Of a DNA stretch of 64,000 nt, positions 16,140 through 24,463 are shown piece by piece. The notes below the pieces were generated by a model that was given only the letters and a program-made list of their open reading frames with translations, was not told where the DNA came from and made no database searches. Each line of letters starts with the position of its first letter. Within the stretch, counting starts at the first letter, position 1. The position numbers and the translations under genes are program-made. The stretch comes from [Clostridium] aminophilum (GTDB lineage Bacteria; Bacillota; Clostridia; Lachnospirales; Lachnospiraceae), in contig NZ_FOIL01000010.1 in assembly GCF_900101295.1 (NCBI RefSeq), positions 1 through 64,000 on the forward strand, read 5' to 3'.

Positions 16140-16449
16140 ATTCAGTTTTTCCTTTTCACGTCACACCGACACAGCCCGCGGAAAAGTCCCCGGGATACGG
16201 TATCCTGCTCATTATCTATACTATCGGACCTTTTTCTGTTCCTATCAGATGAAAATATGCATACTTTTCCCGCCGAAACCACCTTGTCCGCATTTTCGCG
16301 GAGGTACGGGGGGATTTTGCTGCAAATCTGCATCATTTTCCAGGGCAGAAAAAAATCTTATCACGCAAATGAGACCATGCCCCATATCCCCGTCACAGGA
16401 TCGGGCTGCACGGCCTTTCATTCGCACCTGAACTTCTCATTTATCTCCG
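16140..16449. other. Gene-free gap between ruvX and ireB
   Basis: In B. subtilis yrzL and yrrK are adjacent; here 310 bp intervene. Short frames exist on the minus strand but lack ribosome sites and family resemblance. No repeat, promoter of good quality or terminator was seen. Confidence 0.5.
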
Positions 16450-16713
16450 TCATGAGAGCTTCGTTTCCACGTAAGCTTTCATCAGTTCTTCCACGATCTC
16501 GTCACGCTCCACCTTCATGATCAGGCTGCGCGCGCTCTTGTAGCTTGTGATATATGTCGGATCACCGGACATGATATAACCGACCAGCTGATTGATCGGA
16601 TTGTAACCCTTCTCGGTCAGTGCCTCATACACCTGTCTGATGACATCTGCTACTTCCATCTTCTTCTGGTCCTGAACGGCCCTGAAGTATTGTGTATCCA
16701 TAATATCGCCCAT
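16450..16713 (-). CDS. ireB: IreB family regulatory phosphoprotein (DUF965)
   Basis: An 87-residue cytosolic protein that in Enterococcus faecalis is phosphorylated by the PASTA kinase IreK and acts as a negative regulator of cephalosporin resistance. Seen: [39 protein letters not shown] and [15 protein letters not shown], almost the entire family consensus. The start at 16713 is chosen because AAAGGA precedes it and the length then matches the family; an ATG at 16761 would add 16 atypical residues. The alaS gene that usually precedes it is not here; mtaB is. Confidence 0.93.
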   Translation of the reverse strand: MGDIMDTQYFRAVQDQKKMEVADVIRQVYEALTEKGYNPINQLVGYIMSGDPTYITSYKSARSLIMKVERDEIVEELMKAYVETKLS

Positions 16714-16812
16714 AGTTTTCACGTCCTTTTTATACCTATGCGTCATTCTAACATAACGCACATCATTCTACAAGAGCGCCGGATCGCATCTTTAAAATTC
16801 TTTAAGAATGAG

Positions 16813-18156
16813 TCATTCCAGCAGAAGAACTTCGTCGTTCAGCATACGGGTAAAGGTTCCGCGGACGGTGACATTTTTCATCCCGTCCCGGTATGGAACA
16901 GCGCCTTTGACATACTCCCGGGTGTGCCCCATCATGTATTTGACGCCGTCAATCTCCACCGGTTCCTCCAGAAGCACTTCCGTTTCCTTTCCGAGGTACC
17001 AGCGGCGGAACTCCTTTGACATCTCATCGCCCATCCGGATCAGAATGTCGCTGCGCTTCTCTTTCTCCGCTTCCGGAATCTGGTGATCCATGCGGTCCGC
17101 GCGGGTCCCCTTTCTTCTCGAATAGCGGAATACGTGCATCTCGTAAAAGTTCACCTTTTCAAGGAACCTTCGGGATTCTTCGAATTCTTCCTCTGTCTCT
17201 CCCGGAAAACCGACAATGACGTCCGTCGTGATGGCCGGGTGGTCAAACGCCTCCCGCAGCTCATCGCAACTGTATAAATATTCTTTGGCTGTGTAATGAC
17301 GGTTCATCCGCTCCAGCGTCGCGTCGCAGCCGCTCTGCAGCGAGAGGTGGAAATGCGGACAGATGGTGCGGAGTGTCGCAATCGTCTGGGCAAATTCTCT
17401 CGTCACCACGCGAGGTTCCAGAGAACCGAGGCGGATCCGCTCAACGCCCGGCACCCGATCCAGCATCACGATGAGATCCAGAAGATTCATGTTGGAATCT
17501 CCCGCGCCCTCCATCGCATCCTTGAAATCTTTTCCGTAGGACGCCAGATGGATTCCGGTCAGGACAAATTCCTTATAACCGGACGCGGCCAGTCTCGTGA
17601 CTTCCCGAACCACGTCCCCCGGCCTTCTGCTCCGGATTCGGCCTCTGGTGTACGGGATAATGCAGTAGCTGCAGAACTGATTGCAGCCGTCCTGCACTTT
17701 GATGAAAGCCCGGGTGTGTTCCTCGGTGCGGCTGATGTGAAGGTCCTCAAATTCATGAACCTCATTCATATCGAGGACATCTTCCTTCTTTTCCCGTTTT
17801 CCCGCTCCGCGCTCCGCGAGATACTCATTCAGAAGTCGGGAAAGCTCCGTCTTCCGGTCATTGCCGACGATGAGATCCACGGCGTCATCCTGTTTCAGCG
17901 CCCCCTCGGCCGACTGCACATAGCATCCCGCTGCCACGACAACCGCGTCCGGGTTCATTTTCTTCGCCCGATGAAGCATCTGGCGGGATTTCCGGTCCGC
18001 CACATTCGTCACCGAACAGGTATTGATTACATAGACATCTGCCTTTTCCGTAAACGGAACAATCTCGTATCCGTCGGCTTCCAGAAGCTGTTCCATCGCT
18101 TCCGTCTCCCAGGAATTGACTTTGCAGCCCAGTGTATGAAAAGCAGCTTTTCGCAT
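16813..18156 (-). CDS. mtaB: tRNA t6A37 methylthiotransferase MtaB
   Basis: This radical SAM enzyme adds a methylthio group to t6A37 of tRNAs reading ANN codons, making ms2t6A. It has the N-terminal UPF0004 domain (AFHTLGCKVNSWETEAM, with cysteines at NTCSVT and AAGCYVQ), the radical SAM motif CNQFCSYCIIPYTRGRIRSR and a C-terminal TRAM domain. The start at 18156 lies eight bases after AGGAGG and gives 447 residues; the ATG at 18177 lies upstream of that site. An interspersed repeat begins a few bases upstream and includes the Shine-Dalgarno region. Confidence 0.95.
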   Translation of the reverse strand: MRKAAFHTLGCKVNSWETEAMEQLLEADGYEIVPFTEKADVYVINTCSVTNVADRKSRQMLHRAKKMNPDAVVVAAGCYVQSAEGALKQDDAVDLIVGNDRKTELSRLLNEYLAERGAGKREKKEDVLDMNEVHEFEDLHISRTEEHTRAFIKVQDGCNQFCSYCIIPYTRGRIRSRRPGDVVREVTRLAASGYKEFVLTGIHLASYGKDFKDAMEGAGDSNMNLLDLIVMLDRVPGVERIRLGSLEPRVVTREFAQTIATLRTICPHFHLSLQSGCDATLERMNRHYTAKEYLYSCDELREAFDHPAITTDVIVGFPGETEEEFEESRRFLEKVNFYEMHVFRYSRRKGTRADRMDHQIPEAEKEKRSDILIRMGDEMSKEFRRWYLGKETEVLLEEPVEIDGVKYMMGHTREYVKGAVPYRDGMKNVTVRGTFTRMLNDEVLLLE

Positions 18157-18163
18157 ATTTTTG

Positions 18164-18243
18164 TCCTCCTGGCTCAAGCAGACAAGCTTGCTTGTCTATT
18201 TGAGTCGTCAATCAAAGTTTGAAAGTTTACTTTCAAACTTTTT
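18164..18243. repeat. Interspersed palindromic repeat, copy 1
   Basis: About 80 bp with two inverted repeats: AGACAAG-CTTG-CTTGTCT and GTTTGAAAG-TTTA-CTTTCAAAC. It is nearly identical to 18729-18806 and related to 43145-43230. It lies between mtaB and the HPr-like gene; the second hairpin plus the following T-run (18241-) could terminate plus-strand transcription. Confidence 0.85.
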
Positions 18244-18304
18244 TCCTCAAATGTTTCCTCCATTTCAGGCGGGGCTGTATGAAAAATCGTGCATACATTT
18301 CCCA

Positions 18305-18333
18305 TTGACTTTTACGTCACTGATTTGTACTAT
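18305..18333 (+). promoter_or_regulatory. SigA promoter of the HPr-like gene
   Basis: TTGACT (18305-18310), 17-bp spacer, TACTAT (18328-18333), 40 bp before the start codon. Confidence 0.8.
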
Positions 18334-18373
18334 TAATTATATTTACTAATTTTTTTGAATGGAGGGCGTTTTC

Positions 18374-18613
18374 ATGAAAACTGTTCAGATTTCCTTAAAT
18401 TCTATCGATAAAGTCAAGGCTTTCGTCAATGACCTTGCAAAGTTTGATGTTGATTTTGACCTTGTATCCGGAAGATATGTTGTCGATGCAAAATCCATCA
18501 TGGGTATCTTTTCCCTCGATCTCTCCAAGCCGATCGACCTGAATATCCAGTGCGATCCGGGCGAGAAACTGGACAAAGTTCTTGCCACTCTGGCACCGTA
18601 CATCATCGCCTGA
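18374..18613 (+). CDS. HPr-fold protein without the active-site histidine
   Basis: A 79-residue protein that aligns with the phosphocarrier HPr over its second half: KFDVDFDLVSGRYVVDAKSI then MGIFSLDLSKPIDLNI, including the regulatory Ser-46 context KSIMG. The loop that carries the phosphorylatable His-15 (G-hhHARPA) is missing; the region reads ISLNSIDKVKAFVN. It can therefore not pass phosphate in the sugar PTS through His-15, but might be bound or phosphorylated at the serine by HPr kinase, as Crh is in Bacillus. It is a monocistronic plus-strand gene with its own promoter and terminator among minus-strand genes. The GGAGGG site is seven bases before the ATG. Confidence 0.8.
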   Translation: MKTVQISLNSIDKVKAFVNDLAKFDVDFDLVSGRYVVDAKSIMGIFSLDLSKPIDLNIQCDPGEKLDKVLATLAPYIIA

Positions 18614-18666
18614 TGAAGGCAGATCTTCATTGTACGCCATCCGACATCGAATATAAGTCATACATA

Positions 18667-18701
18667 AGCCGGACTTCCCGAAAGGAGTCCGGCTTTTTTT
18701 T
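18667..18701 (+). terminator. Intrinsic terminator of the HPr-like gene
   Basis: AGCCGGACT / AGTCCGGCT stem with a CCCGAAAGG-type loop, followed by eight T. Confidence 0.95.
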
Positions 18702-18703
18702 GG

Positions 18704-18880
18704 GCGAAGCACTTAGCGACACATATTTTGTCCTCCAGGCTCAAGCAGACAAGCTTGCTTGTCTATTTGAGCCGTCAATCAGAGTTTGAAAGTTTACTTT
18801 CAAACTTCACTTAGCGGCTTTGCCGCTTAGTGAAATAGCGTGCTGCGGCTGGTATTTTCGAGCTTAGTGGATTTGCGCTT
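18704..18880. repeat. Composite repeat: palindromic element nested in a second repeat type
   Basis: The inner part, 18729-18806, is copy 2 of the palindromic repeat seen at 18164-18243. The flanks TTAGCGACACATATTT (left, about 18711) and GTGAAATAGCGTGCTGCGGC (from 18831) plus GAGCTTAGTGG match the reverse complement of 32868-33003, where they are separated by only about 23 bp. It fills the space before thiI's 3' end; a minus-strand thiI terminator is not otherwise evident. Confidence 0.8.
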
Positions 18881-18887
18881 CCTTATT

Positions 18888-20072
18888 TTACCAGCACGCG
18901 ATGACTTCTTCCGTGTCAATCGCAGTCTGTACCATCTCATCGATCTTCTCTTCAAGATTCTTCTCGCTCTTTTCAATCGTATCGAGGAACGGCTTGGTCA
19001 CCGGATGCTTTGCCACAAAGATCGTGCAGCAGTCCTCGTACGGCTCGATCGAGGTTTCATAGGTTCCGATCTTGTAGGAAATGTCGACGATATCCTGCTT
19101 GTCAAACGCGATCAGCGGACGGAAGACCGGCATGTGCTCCACTGCCGCGTCGGTACATTGCAGAGACTGCATGGTCTGGGATGCCACCTGACCGATGGAC
19201 TCGCCGGTCACAAGGCAGTGGCAGCCGTTCTTCTGTGCCAGCTTCTCCGCGATCTTCATCATGTAGCGTCTCATGATGATGGTGAGCTCATCATGCGGAC
19301 AGTTCTGATAAATATACATCTGAATGTCGGTAAAGTTGATGACATGCAGCCGGATATTTCCGGAATACTTGGAAACCTGCTTTGCCAGATCCACTACCTT
19401 CTGCTTTGCTCTCTCGCTGGTGTACGGCGGTGCATGGAAATACGTCGCCTCCAGCACAACGCCGCGCTTTGCGATCATGTATCCCGCCACCGGGCTGTCG
19501 ATTCCGCCGGACAGAAGAAGCATTGCCTTTCCGTTGGTTCCCACCGGCATACCGCCCGGCCCCGGAATCACCAGAGAGTAAATGTTGACGCAGGTCTTGC
19601 GGATCTCCACGTTCAGCAGCATTTCCGGATGGTGTACATCGACCTTCAGCTCCGGATATGCCTGCAGCAGAACCTCGCCGAGATCGGCGTTGATCGTCTC
19701 GGAGGTTCCCGGATATGCCTTGTTGATACGGCGGCTGTTGACTTTAAAGGTGAAGTGACGGTCTGCGTACACATCACCGACATATTTCACAACCTGCTCC
19801 TTCAGGTCATCAAAGCCCTTATCCTCAATGCGAACCAGCGGGCAGATGGCTGCGATGCCGAATACTCTCTTCAGGGCATCCACCACCTCGTCAAAATCAA
19901 ATTCTTCGGATGCGTCCGCGTAAATGCGTCCCGCCTCCTTGGTGACAAGAAATTTTCCGTCCAGCGGACGAAGAACGGTATTGATGTGGGAGATCAGCTT
20001 ATCTTCAAAAAGATAACGGTTCTTGCCCTTGATGCCGATCTCGGCGTATTTGATCAAAAATGAATGAAACAT
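18888..20072 (-). CDS. thiI: tRNA 4-thiouridine synthase ThiI
   Basis: ThiI adenylates U8 of tRNA and inserts sulfur delivered by a cysteine desulfurase. Seen: N-terminal ferredoxin-like and THUMP domains (MFHSFLIKYAEIGIKGKNR, then HFTFKVNSRRINKAYPGTS) and the PP-loop ATPase motif LLSGGIDSPVAGYM, then ATYFHAPPYTSERA and CLVTGESIGQVASQT. At 394 residues it lacks the C-terminal rhodanese domain of the E. coli protein, as in Bacillus. The desulfurase gene lies 14 bp upstream in the same operon. TTAGGAG precedes the ATG. Confidence 0.96.
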   Translation of the reverse strand: MFHSFLIKYAEIGIKGKNRYLFEDKLISHINTVLRPLDGKFLVTKEAGRIYADASEEFDFDEVVDALKRVFGIAAICPLVRIEDKGFDDLKEQVVKYVGDVYADRHFTFKVNSRRINKAYPGTSETINADLGEVLLQAYPELKVDVHHPEMLLNVEIRKTCVNIYSLVIPGPGGMPVGTNGKAMLLLSGGIDSPVAGYMIAKRGVVLEATYFHAPPYTSERAKQKVVDLAKQVSKYSGNIRLHVINFTDIQMYIYQNCPHDELTIIMRRYMMKIAEKLAQKNGCHCLVTGESIGQVASQTMQSLQCTDAAVEHMPVFRPLIAFDKQDIVDISYKIGTYETSIEPYEDCCTIFVAKHPVTKPFLDTIEKSEKNLEEKIDEMVQTAIDTEEVIACW

Positions 20073-20086
20073 ATTATTCTCCTAAA

Positions 20087-21241
20087 TTAATACCTGCGGA
20101 ATTTTCTCAGTTCCGGCAGGATCTCTTTCAGCTGCGCGATGACATAATCGATCTGTTCTTCATTGTTAAAGCTTCCAAGGCTGAATCGAAGCGTGGAATC
20201 CAGAAGTTCTTTCTTCACGCCGATCGCCTTCAGCGTGCCGCTGATGCCCGGATGATTGGACGAGCAGGCAGATCCGGAAGAGACATAGATCTCTTTTCGC
20301 TCCAGCGCATGGAGGAGAACCTCCGCCCGGATGCCTTCAAAGCTGCAGCTGACAATCTGCGGCGCATTTCTCCGGTCCTCAAATCCGTTGACCGTGGTTC
20401 CCTCGATCTCGTGAAGTCCGCTGATCAGTCGGTCCCGGAGTTCATAGAGGCGGTCAATCCGTTTTTCAAATCCCGTATAGGCCATCTTTGCGGCAACGCC
20501 GAGACCGTAGCAGCCGGGAACATTTTCCGTTCCGGAACGCATATCTCTCTGCTGCCCGCCGCCGAGAATAATGGGATGGACATGAATCTTCTCTCCGATA
20601 TACAGGAACCCCGTCCCCTTCGGTCCGTGGATCTTGTGACCGCTGACCGACAGAAGATCGATGCCCATCTTCTTCGGGCGGATCCGGTATTTTCCGTATG
20701 CCTGAATCGCGTCCACATGGAAGACAGTTCGCGGATTGGTCTCATGGATCACCTTCGCGATCTCCTCCACCGGCTCCACTGCACCGATCTCGTTGTTCAC
20801 ATACATGATGGACACCAGAATCGTGTCTTTCCGGATGGATTCCCTGAGCTGTTCCAGGGAAATGTGTCCGTTCTCATCCACCGGAAGATAGGTGATCTCA
20901 TATCCCATCTCTTCCAGAAAGGTCAGCGGCTGATAGATCGACGCATGTTCCACGCCGCTGGTAATGATGTGCTTTCCCATACGGCGCATCGAGTATGCCG
21001 TTCCGTAGAGCGCCATATTGTTGGACTCCGTTCCGCCGGAAGTGAACACAATCTCCCGCTCGGTTACTTTCAGGGTATCCGCGATGGTCTTTCTTGCCTC
21101 ACGGACCAGATTTTCCGCTTCCATTCCCTTCGTGTGCATGGAAGACGGGTTTCCGTAATCCGTTGTCATGGCACGGAGGACGGCTTCGGCGACTTCGTCA
21201 TATACTCTGGTCGTCGCAGAGTTGTCAAAATATGCTTCCAT
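20087..21241 (-). CDS. Cysteine desulfurase (NifS/IscS family), ThiI partner
   Basis: A PLP enzyme that removes sulfur from cysteine as an enzyme-bound persulfide. Seen: MEAYFDNSATTRVYDEVAEA, FTSGGTESNN, VEHASI, HVDAIQAYGK, the PLP lysine in SVSGHKIHGPKGTGFLYI and the persulfide cysteine in VSSGSACSSNHPG. Position directly upstream of thiI (14 bp) suggests a dedicated tRNA-thiolation desulfurase equivalent to B. subtilis NifZ, though a role in Fe-S assembly is not excluded. Length 384 is normal. The ribosome site is weak (AAAGAAAG). Confidence 0.93.
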   Translation of the reverse strand: MEAYFDNSATTRVYDEVAEAVLRAMTTDYGNPSSMHTKGMEAENLVREARKTIADTLKVTEREIVFTSGGTESNNMALYGTAYSMRRMGKHIITSGVEHASIYQPLTFLEEMGYEITYLPVDENGHISLEQLRESIRKDTILVSIMYVNNEIGAVEPVEEIAKVIHETNPRTVFHVDAIQAYGKYRIRPKKMGIDLLSVSGHKIHGPKGTGFLYIGEKIHVHPIILGGGQQRDMRSGTENVPGCYGLGVAAKMAYTGFEKRIDRLYELRDRLISGLHEIEGTTVNGFEDRRNAPQIVSCSFEGIRAEVLLHALERKEIYVSSGSACSSNHPGISGTLKAIGVKKELLDSTLRFSLGSFNNEEQIDYVIAQLKEILPELRKFRRY

Positions 21242-21315
21242 TGTTCTTTCTTTTCTAAGCTTTGGTGATTTTGTCTTATTTAGTTCTGTTTGCCGTTATC
21301 GGCCTTCATCGCTTT

Positions 21316-22056
21316 TCAGCAGTCGTCGAGCTGCATCATCAGTGCAGACAGGATGCAGAGTCCCGCGGTCTCCGTGCGGAGGATCCGCTTTCCCAGCGTG
21401 ACCGGCTCGGTACCGGCGTCTTGGGCCTTTTCGATCTCTCCCGGATCAAAACCGCCCTCCGGTCCGATGAATACGGCGATATCCTGTCCCGGCGCCGCCT
21501 TTCCCAGAAGTTCTCTCGTCTTCGCCATCCCGTCTGCGTTCTCATACGGAATGAGCTTCAGGTCGAATCCCTTCACTTCTTCCAGTGCCTGCCCGAAAGA
21601 GATCACCGGAGCAACCTCCGGGATCACGCTCCGCTTGGACTGCTTGGCAGCCGCCAGCGCGATGGCATTCCAGCGCTTCACTTTGGACTCTGCCTTTTTG
21701 GCATCCAGCTTCACGACCGTATTCTTCGTCAACACCGGAACGATGCGGTATGCTCCGAGCTCCACCGCCTTCTGGATGATGAGTTCCATCTTGTCGCTCT
21801 TCGGCAGTCCCTGATACAGATGGATGCGCGCCGGAAGTTCATTGTTTTCCTTCCGCACTTCCAGAATCCGGCAAATCACCTCATCCCGGCGGATTTCCTC
21901 GATTCCGCAGAGGCGGTCCATCTCTCCCTCCGCGCTGATCAGCACTTTTTCTCCCGGCTTCATGCGGAGAACATTGCCGATGTGATTGACATCCTCACCG
22001 AGAATCGTGATCCGCTCTTCTTCGATCTGATCCGGTTCCACAAAGAAATGGTACAT
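21316..22056 (-). CDS. rsmE: 16S rRNA m3U1498 methyltransferase RsmE
   Basis: A 246-residue SPOUT-class methyltransferase: N-terminal PUA-like part (MYHFFVEPDQIEEERITI, HIGNVLRMKPGEKV) and the knot with SDKMELIIQKAVELGAYRIV, FIGPEGGFDPGEIEKA and LGKRILRTETA. It follows prmA with only seven bp between, the conserved prmA-rsmE pair. Confidence 0.95.
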   Translation of the reverse strand: MYHFFVEPDQIEEERITILGEDVNHIGNVLRMKPGEKVLISAEGEMDRLCGIEEIRRDEVICRILEVRKENNELPARIHLYQGLPKSDKMELIIQKAVELGAYRIVPVLTKNTVVKLDAKKAESKVKRWNAIALAAAKQSKRSVIPEVAPVISFGQALEEVKGFDLKLIPYENADGMAKTRELLGKAAPGQDIAVFIGPEGGFDPGEIEKAQDAGTEPVTLGKRILRTETAGLCILSALMMQLDDC

Positions 22057-22063
22057 GCTCCGG

Positions 22064-23050
22064 TCACTCCTTCACTGCTGTCACATTGACCCACTCGCCC
22101 TGATGATTGATCTCCACGATCTTCAGGGACGGCTCCGCCTGAAATGCCGCCACTACATCCTCTTCCTTGGTATTGATGATACCGGAAGTGATGAATACGC
22201 CGCCCTTTTTCAGATGCTGCGGGATCTCCGGAACCAGTCCGATGATCACCGGCGCAAGGATATTCGCGGTCACGATATCATATTTTTCAAAGCCGACTTT
22301 TTCCTGAACGGCTCTGGTCTCCTCCTCGGTCTGATTATCCGGACCGCCGGAGAGAAGGTTGCCCTGAAGGACATCAAACTTGTCCCTGGCAATATCGTTG
22401 GACGCAAGGTTCTCCGCCACGGCATCGATGGCATTTTCATCCAGATCCGTGCCAAAGACATAACCGGCGCCCAGCTTCAGCGCCGCGATGCCGAGAATAC
22501 CGCTTCCGGTTCCCACATCAAGAATCTGCTCGCCGCCCTTGATATACTTTTCAAGCTGGCGGATGCAGAGCTGGGTCGTCTCATGCAGACCGGTTCCGAA
22601 GGCTGTGCCCGGATCGATCTGGATCATGAGTTTATCCTTGTGCTCTTCCGGCACCGGCTCCCAGGTCGGCTTGATCAGGATATTGTCCACGGTAAACGGC
22701 TTGAAATACTGCTTCCAGTTGTTGATCCAGTCCTTGTCCTCAGTCTCGGATTCCTCGATGGTGCAGGCGCCGAGGTCCGTGAACTGCGCGAGCTCCGCCA
22801 GCGCCTCCTTTGCCTTCTGAAGCATGGCATCCGCATTTTCGTCGTCATCCAGATAGAAGGAAATCCGGGAAACACCCTCATCCGGCGGAAGTTCCGGCAG
22901 AATGTCAATGAACATTCCCTTGGTCTCCTCATCGGTCAGCGGGATATTGTCCTCGATCATGACGCCCTCGATGCCGATATCGTCCAGCGTCGCGGAGACC
23001 AGATCCTCCGCTGCAGTTGTTGTTGTCAGTGTATATTTTTTCCACTTCAT
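22064..23050 (-). CDS. prmA: Ribosomal protein L11 methyltransferase PrmA
   Basis: Trimethylates ribosomal protein L11. The 328-residue protein has an N-terminal substrate-recognition domain (MKWKKYTLTTTTAAEDLVSA) and a C-terminal SAM domain with PGTAFGTGLHETTQLC, LDVGTGSGILGIAALKLGA, GTDLDENAIDA and VTANILAPV. GGAGG is seven bases before the ATG. A somewhat longer insert (about residues 230-245, PDNQTEEETRAVQEKV) interrupts the SAM domain relative to E. coli. Confidence 0.95.
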   Translation of the reverse strand: MKWKKYTLTTTTAAEDLVSATLDDIGIEGVMIEDNIPLTDEETKGMFIDILPELPPDEGVSRISFYLDDDENADAMLQKAKEALAELAQFTDLGACTIEESETEDKDWINNWKQYFKPFTVDNILIKPTWEPVPEEHKDKLMIQIDPGTAFGTGLHETTQLCIRQLEKYIKGGEQILDVGTGSGILGIAALKLGAGYVFGTDLDENAIDAVAENLASNDIARDKFDVLQGNLLSGGPDNQTEEETRAVQEKVGFEKYDIVTANILAPVIIGLVPEIPQHLKKGGVFITSGIINTKEEDVVAAFQAEPSLKIVEINHQGEWVNVTAVKE

Positions 23051-23077
23051 TGCGTTTCCTCCATTTATCGCATGCGC

Positions 23078-24463
23078 TCAGTCCGGCAGAAACTCTGCCA
23101 TCGCGGCATTGGACACATCCAGTCCTGTCTCTGTGAGCAGAACCCGGTCTCCGGCTTCCGCAAGAAGACCTTCTCTTTTCAGTTTGTCGATCACTTTTCC
23201 GTAGACATCCCGAAGTTCCCGGCCGAATTCTTTCCGGAATTCCTCCGCGGACACCCCGTCCGTCAGCCGAAGTCCGAGAAACATAAATTCCGCCATCCGG
23301 TCCGCTTCCGTGAGAACTTCCGGTGTATCATACAGCGCGCAGTTCCTTTGATCCGGCTTTTCCTCATTCATGTCCGGCTCTTCCATCAGGCGGCTCTTCG
23401 CCGCTTTTCCTTCATTCCGGGGTATTCCCGCATCCCCTGTATCTGTTCCAATGGAAATTCCGGCACGGGAACACGCCGCAAGCCGGTCACGGTATTCCTC
23501 CAGATCCCTTGTCACGGAAAACCGGACATACTGCCCGTTCTCACACAGATAGGAACTTGCCCCGAGGCCGAAGCCAAGATATTCCGTCCCGGTCCAGTAT
23601 CCGAGATTATGCCGGCATTCCCGCCCGGCCTTCGCATAGTTGGAGATCTCGTAGCGCCGGTATCCGGCCTCCGCGAGAATCCGTTTTGTGTCGTGATACA
23701 TCGCCCGGTCTTCCGTCTCCCCGGGGATCCTTGCCCGGCCGCGGTAGCGCGCCAGATGAGCTTCCGGCACATCGGCATACTCGCCGTACTCCGCGATATC
23801 GCTGCTCATCCCGCCGTACTCCTCATAGAACGGAGTTCCCGGCTCGACGATCAGGCTGTACGCCGAAATGTGTTCCGGCGCGAGCGCAATCACCCTTTTC
23901 AGCGTGTCCCGCCAGGTTTCTGCCGACTGTCCCGGCAGAGCGCTCATCAGATCAATGTTGATGTTGTCAAAGCCGGCATTTCTCGCCGTCTCCCAGCTTT
24001 CCAGAAAATCCGCCCAGGTGTGAATCCGCCCGAGAAGCCGGAGTTCCCCGTCATGGGTGCTCTGCAGTCCCATGCTCAGACGGTTCACGCCGGCCGCCTT
24101 CCAGATCCGTGCCTTCTCTTCCGTGACCGTACCGGGATTTGCCTCCATCGTGATTTCCGCATCCTCCCGGACGAAATAGACCTCCCGGATCCGGTCCAGT
24201 ATCCGGCGGATCGCCTCCGCCGGCAGAACCGACGGCGTGCCTCCCCCGATAAAGACGGAAGTAACGTCCGACGGCGCAGCATCACGCTTTCCTCTTCCGT
24301 GCCGCATTCGGGCGATCTCACAGAGGAGTGCTTCCACATACCGTTCTTCCTTGCCGCCCGAAGGATCTCCGCAGGGAAACGAGAGAAAATCACAGTACCG
24401 GCATTTTTTCACGCAGAACGGAATGTGAACATAGATCTCCATATCCGGCCGCTCTTTCTTCAT
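23078..24463 (-). CDS. hemW: Radical SAM heme chaperone HemW
   Basis: HemW-type protein formerly annotated as oxygen-independent coproporphyrinogen oxidase. The radical SAM cysteines are C17, C21 and C24 (CVKKCRYC), followed by FIGGGTPS, NPGTVTEEKA and the family-specific LMSALPGQSAETW. At 461 residues it is longer than the usual 370-400; the extra length is mainly a hydrophilic stretch around residues 340-385. The ATG overlaps the lepA TGA by one base, so it is translationally coupled to lepA. True coproporphyrinogen oxidase activity is unlikely. Confidence 0.92.
   Translation of the reverse strand: MKKERPDMEIYVHIPFCVKKCRYCDFLSFPCGDPSGGKEERYVEALLCEIARMRHGRGKRDAAPSDVTSVFIGGGTPSVLPAEAIRRILDRIREVYFVREDAEITMEANPGTVTEEKARIWKAAGVNRLSMGLQSTHDGELRLLGRIHTWADFLESWETARNAGFDNINIDLMSALPGQSAETWRDTLKRVIALAPEHISAYSLIVEPGTPFYEEYGGMSSDIAEYGEYADVPEAHLARYRGRARIPGETEDRAMYHDTKRILAEAGYRRYEISNYAKAGRECRHNLGYWTGTEYLGFGLGASSYLCENGQYVRFSVTRDLEEYRDRLAACSRAGISIGTDTGDAGIPRNEGKAAKSRLMEEPDMNEEKPDQRNCALYDTPEVLTEADRMAEFMFLGLRLTDGVSAEEFRKEFGRELRDVYGKVIDKLKREGLLAEAGDRVLLTETGLDVSNAAMAEFLPD

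Noticed and set aside
16142-16336. Small minus-strand gene of 64 codons between ireB and ruvX
   Set aside because: No ribosome site, no recognisable family and an overlapping alternative frame of similar size.
18219-18250. Dedicated terminator after a plus-strand gene
   Set aside because: The hairpin belongs to the interspersed repeat and no plus-strand gene precedes it.
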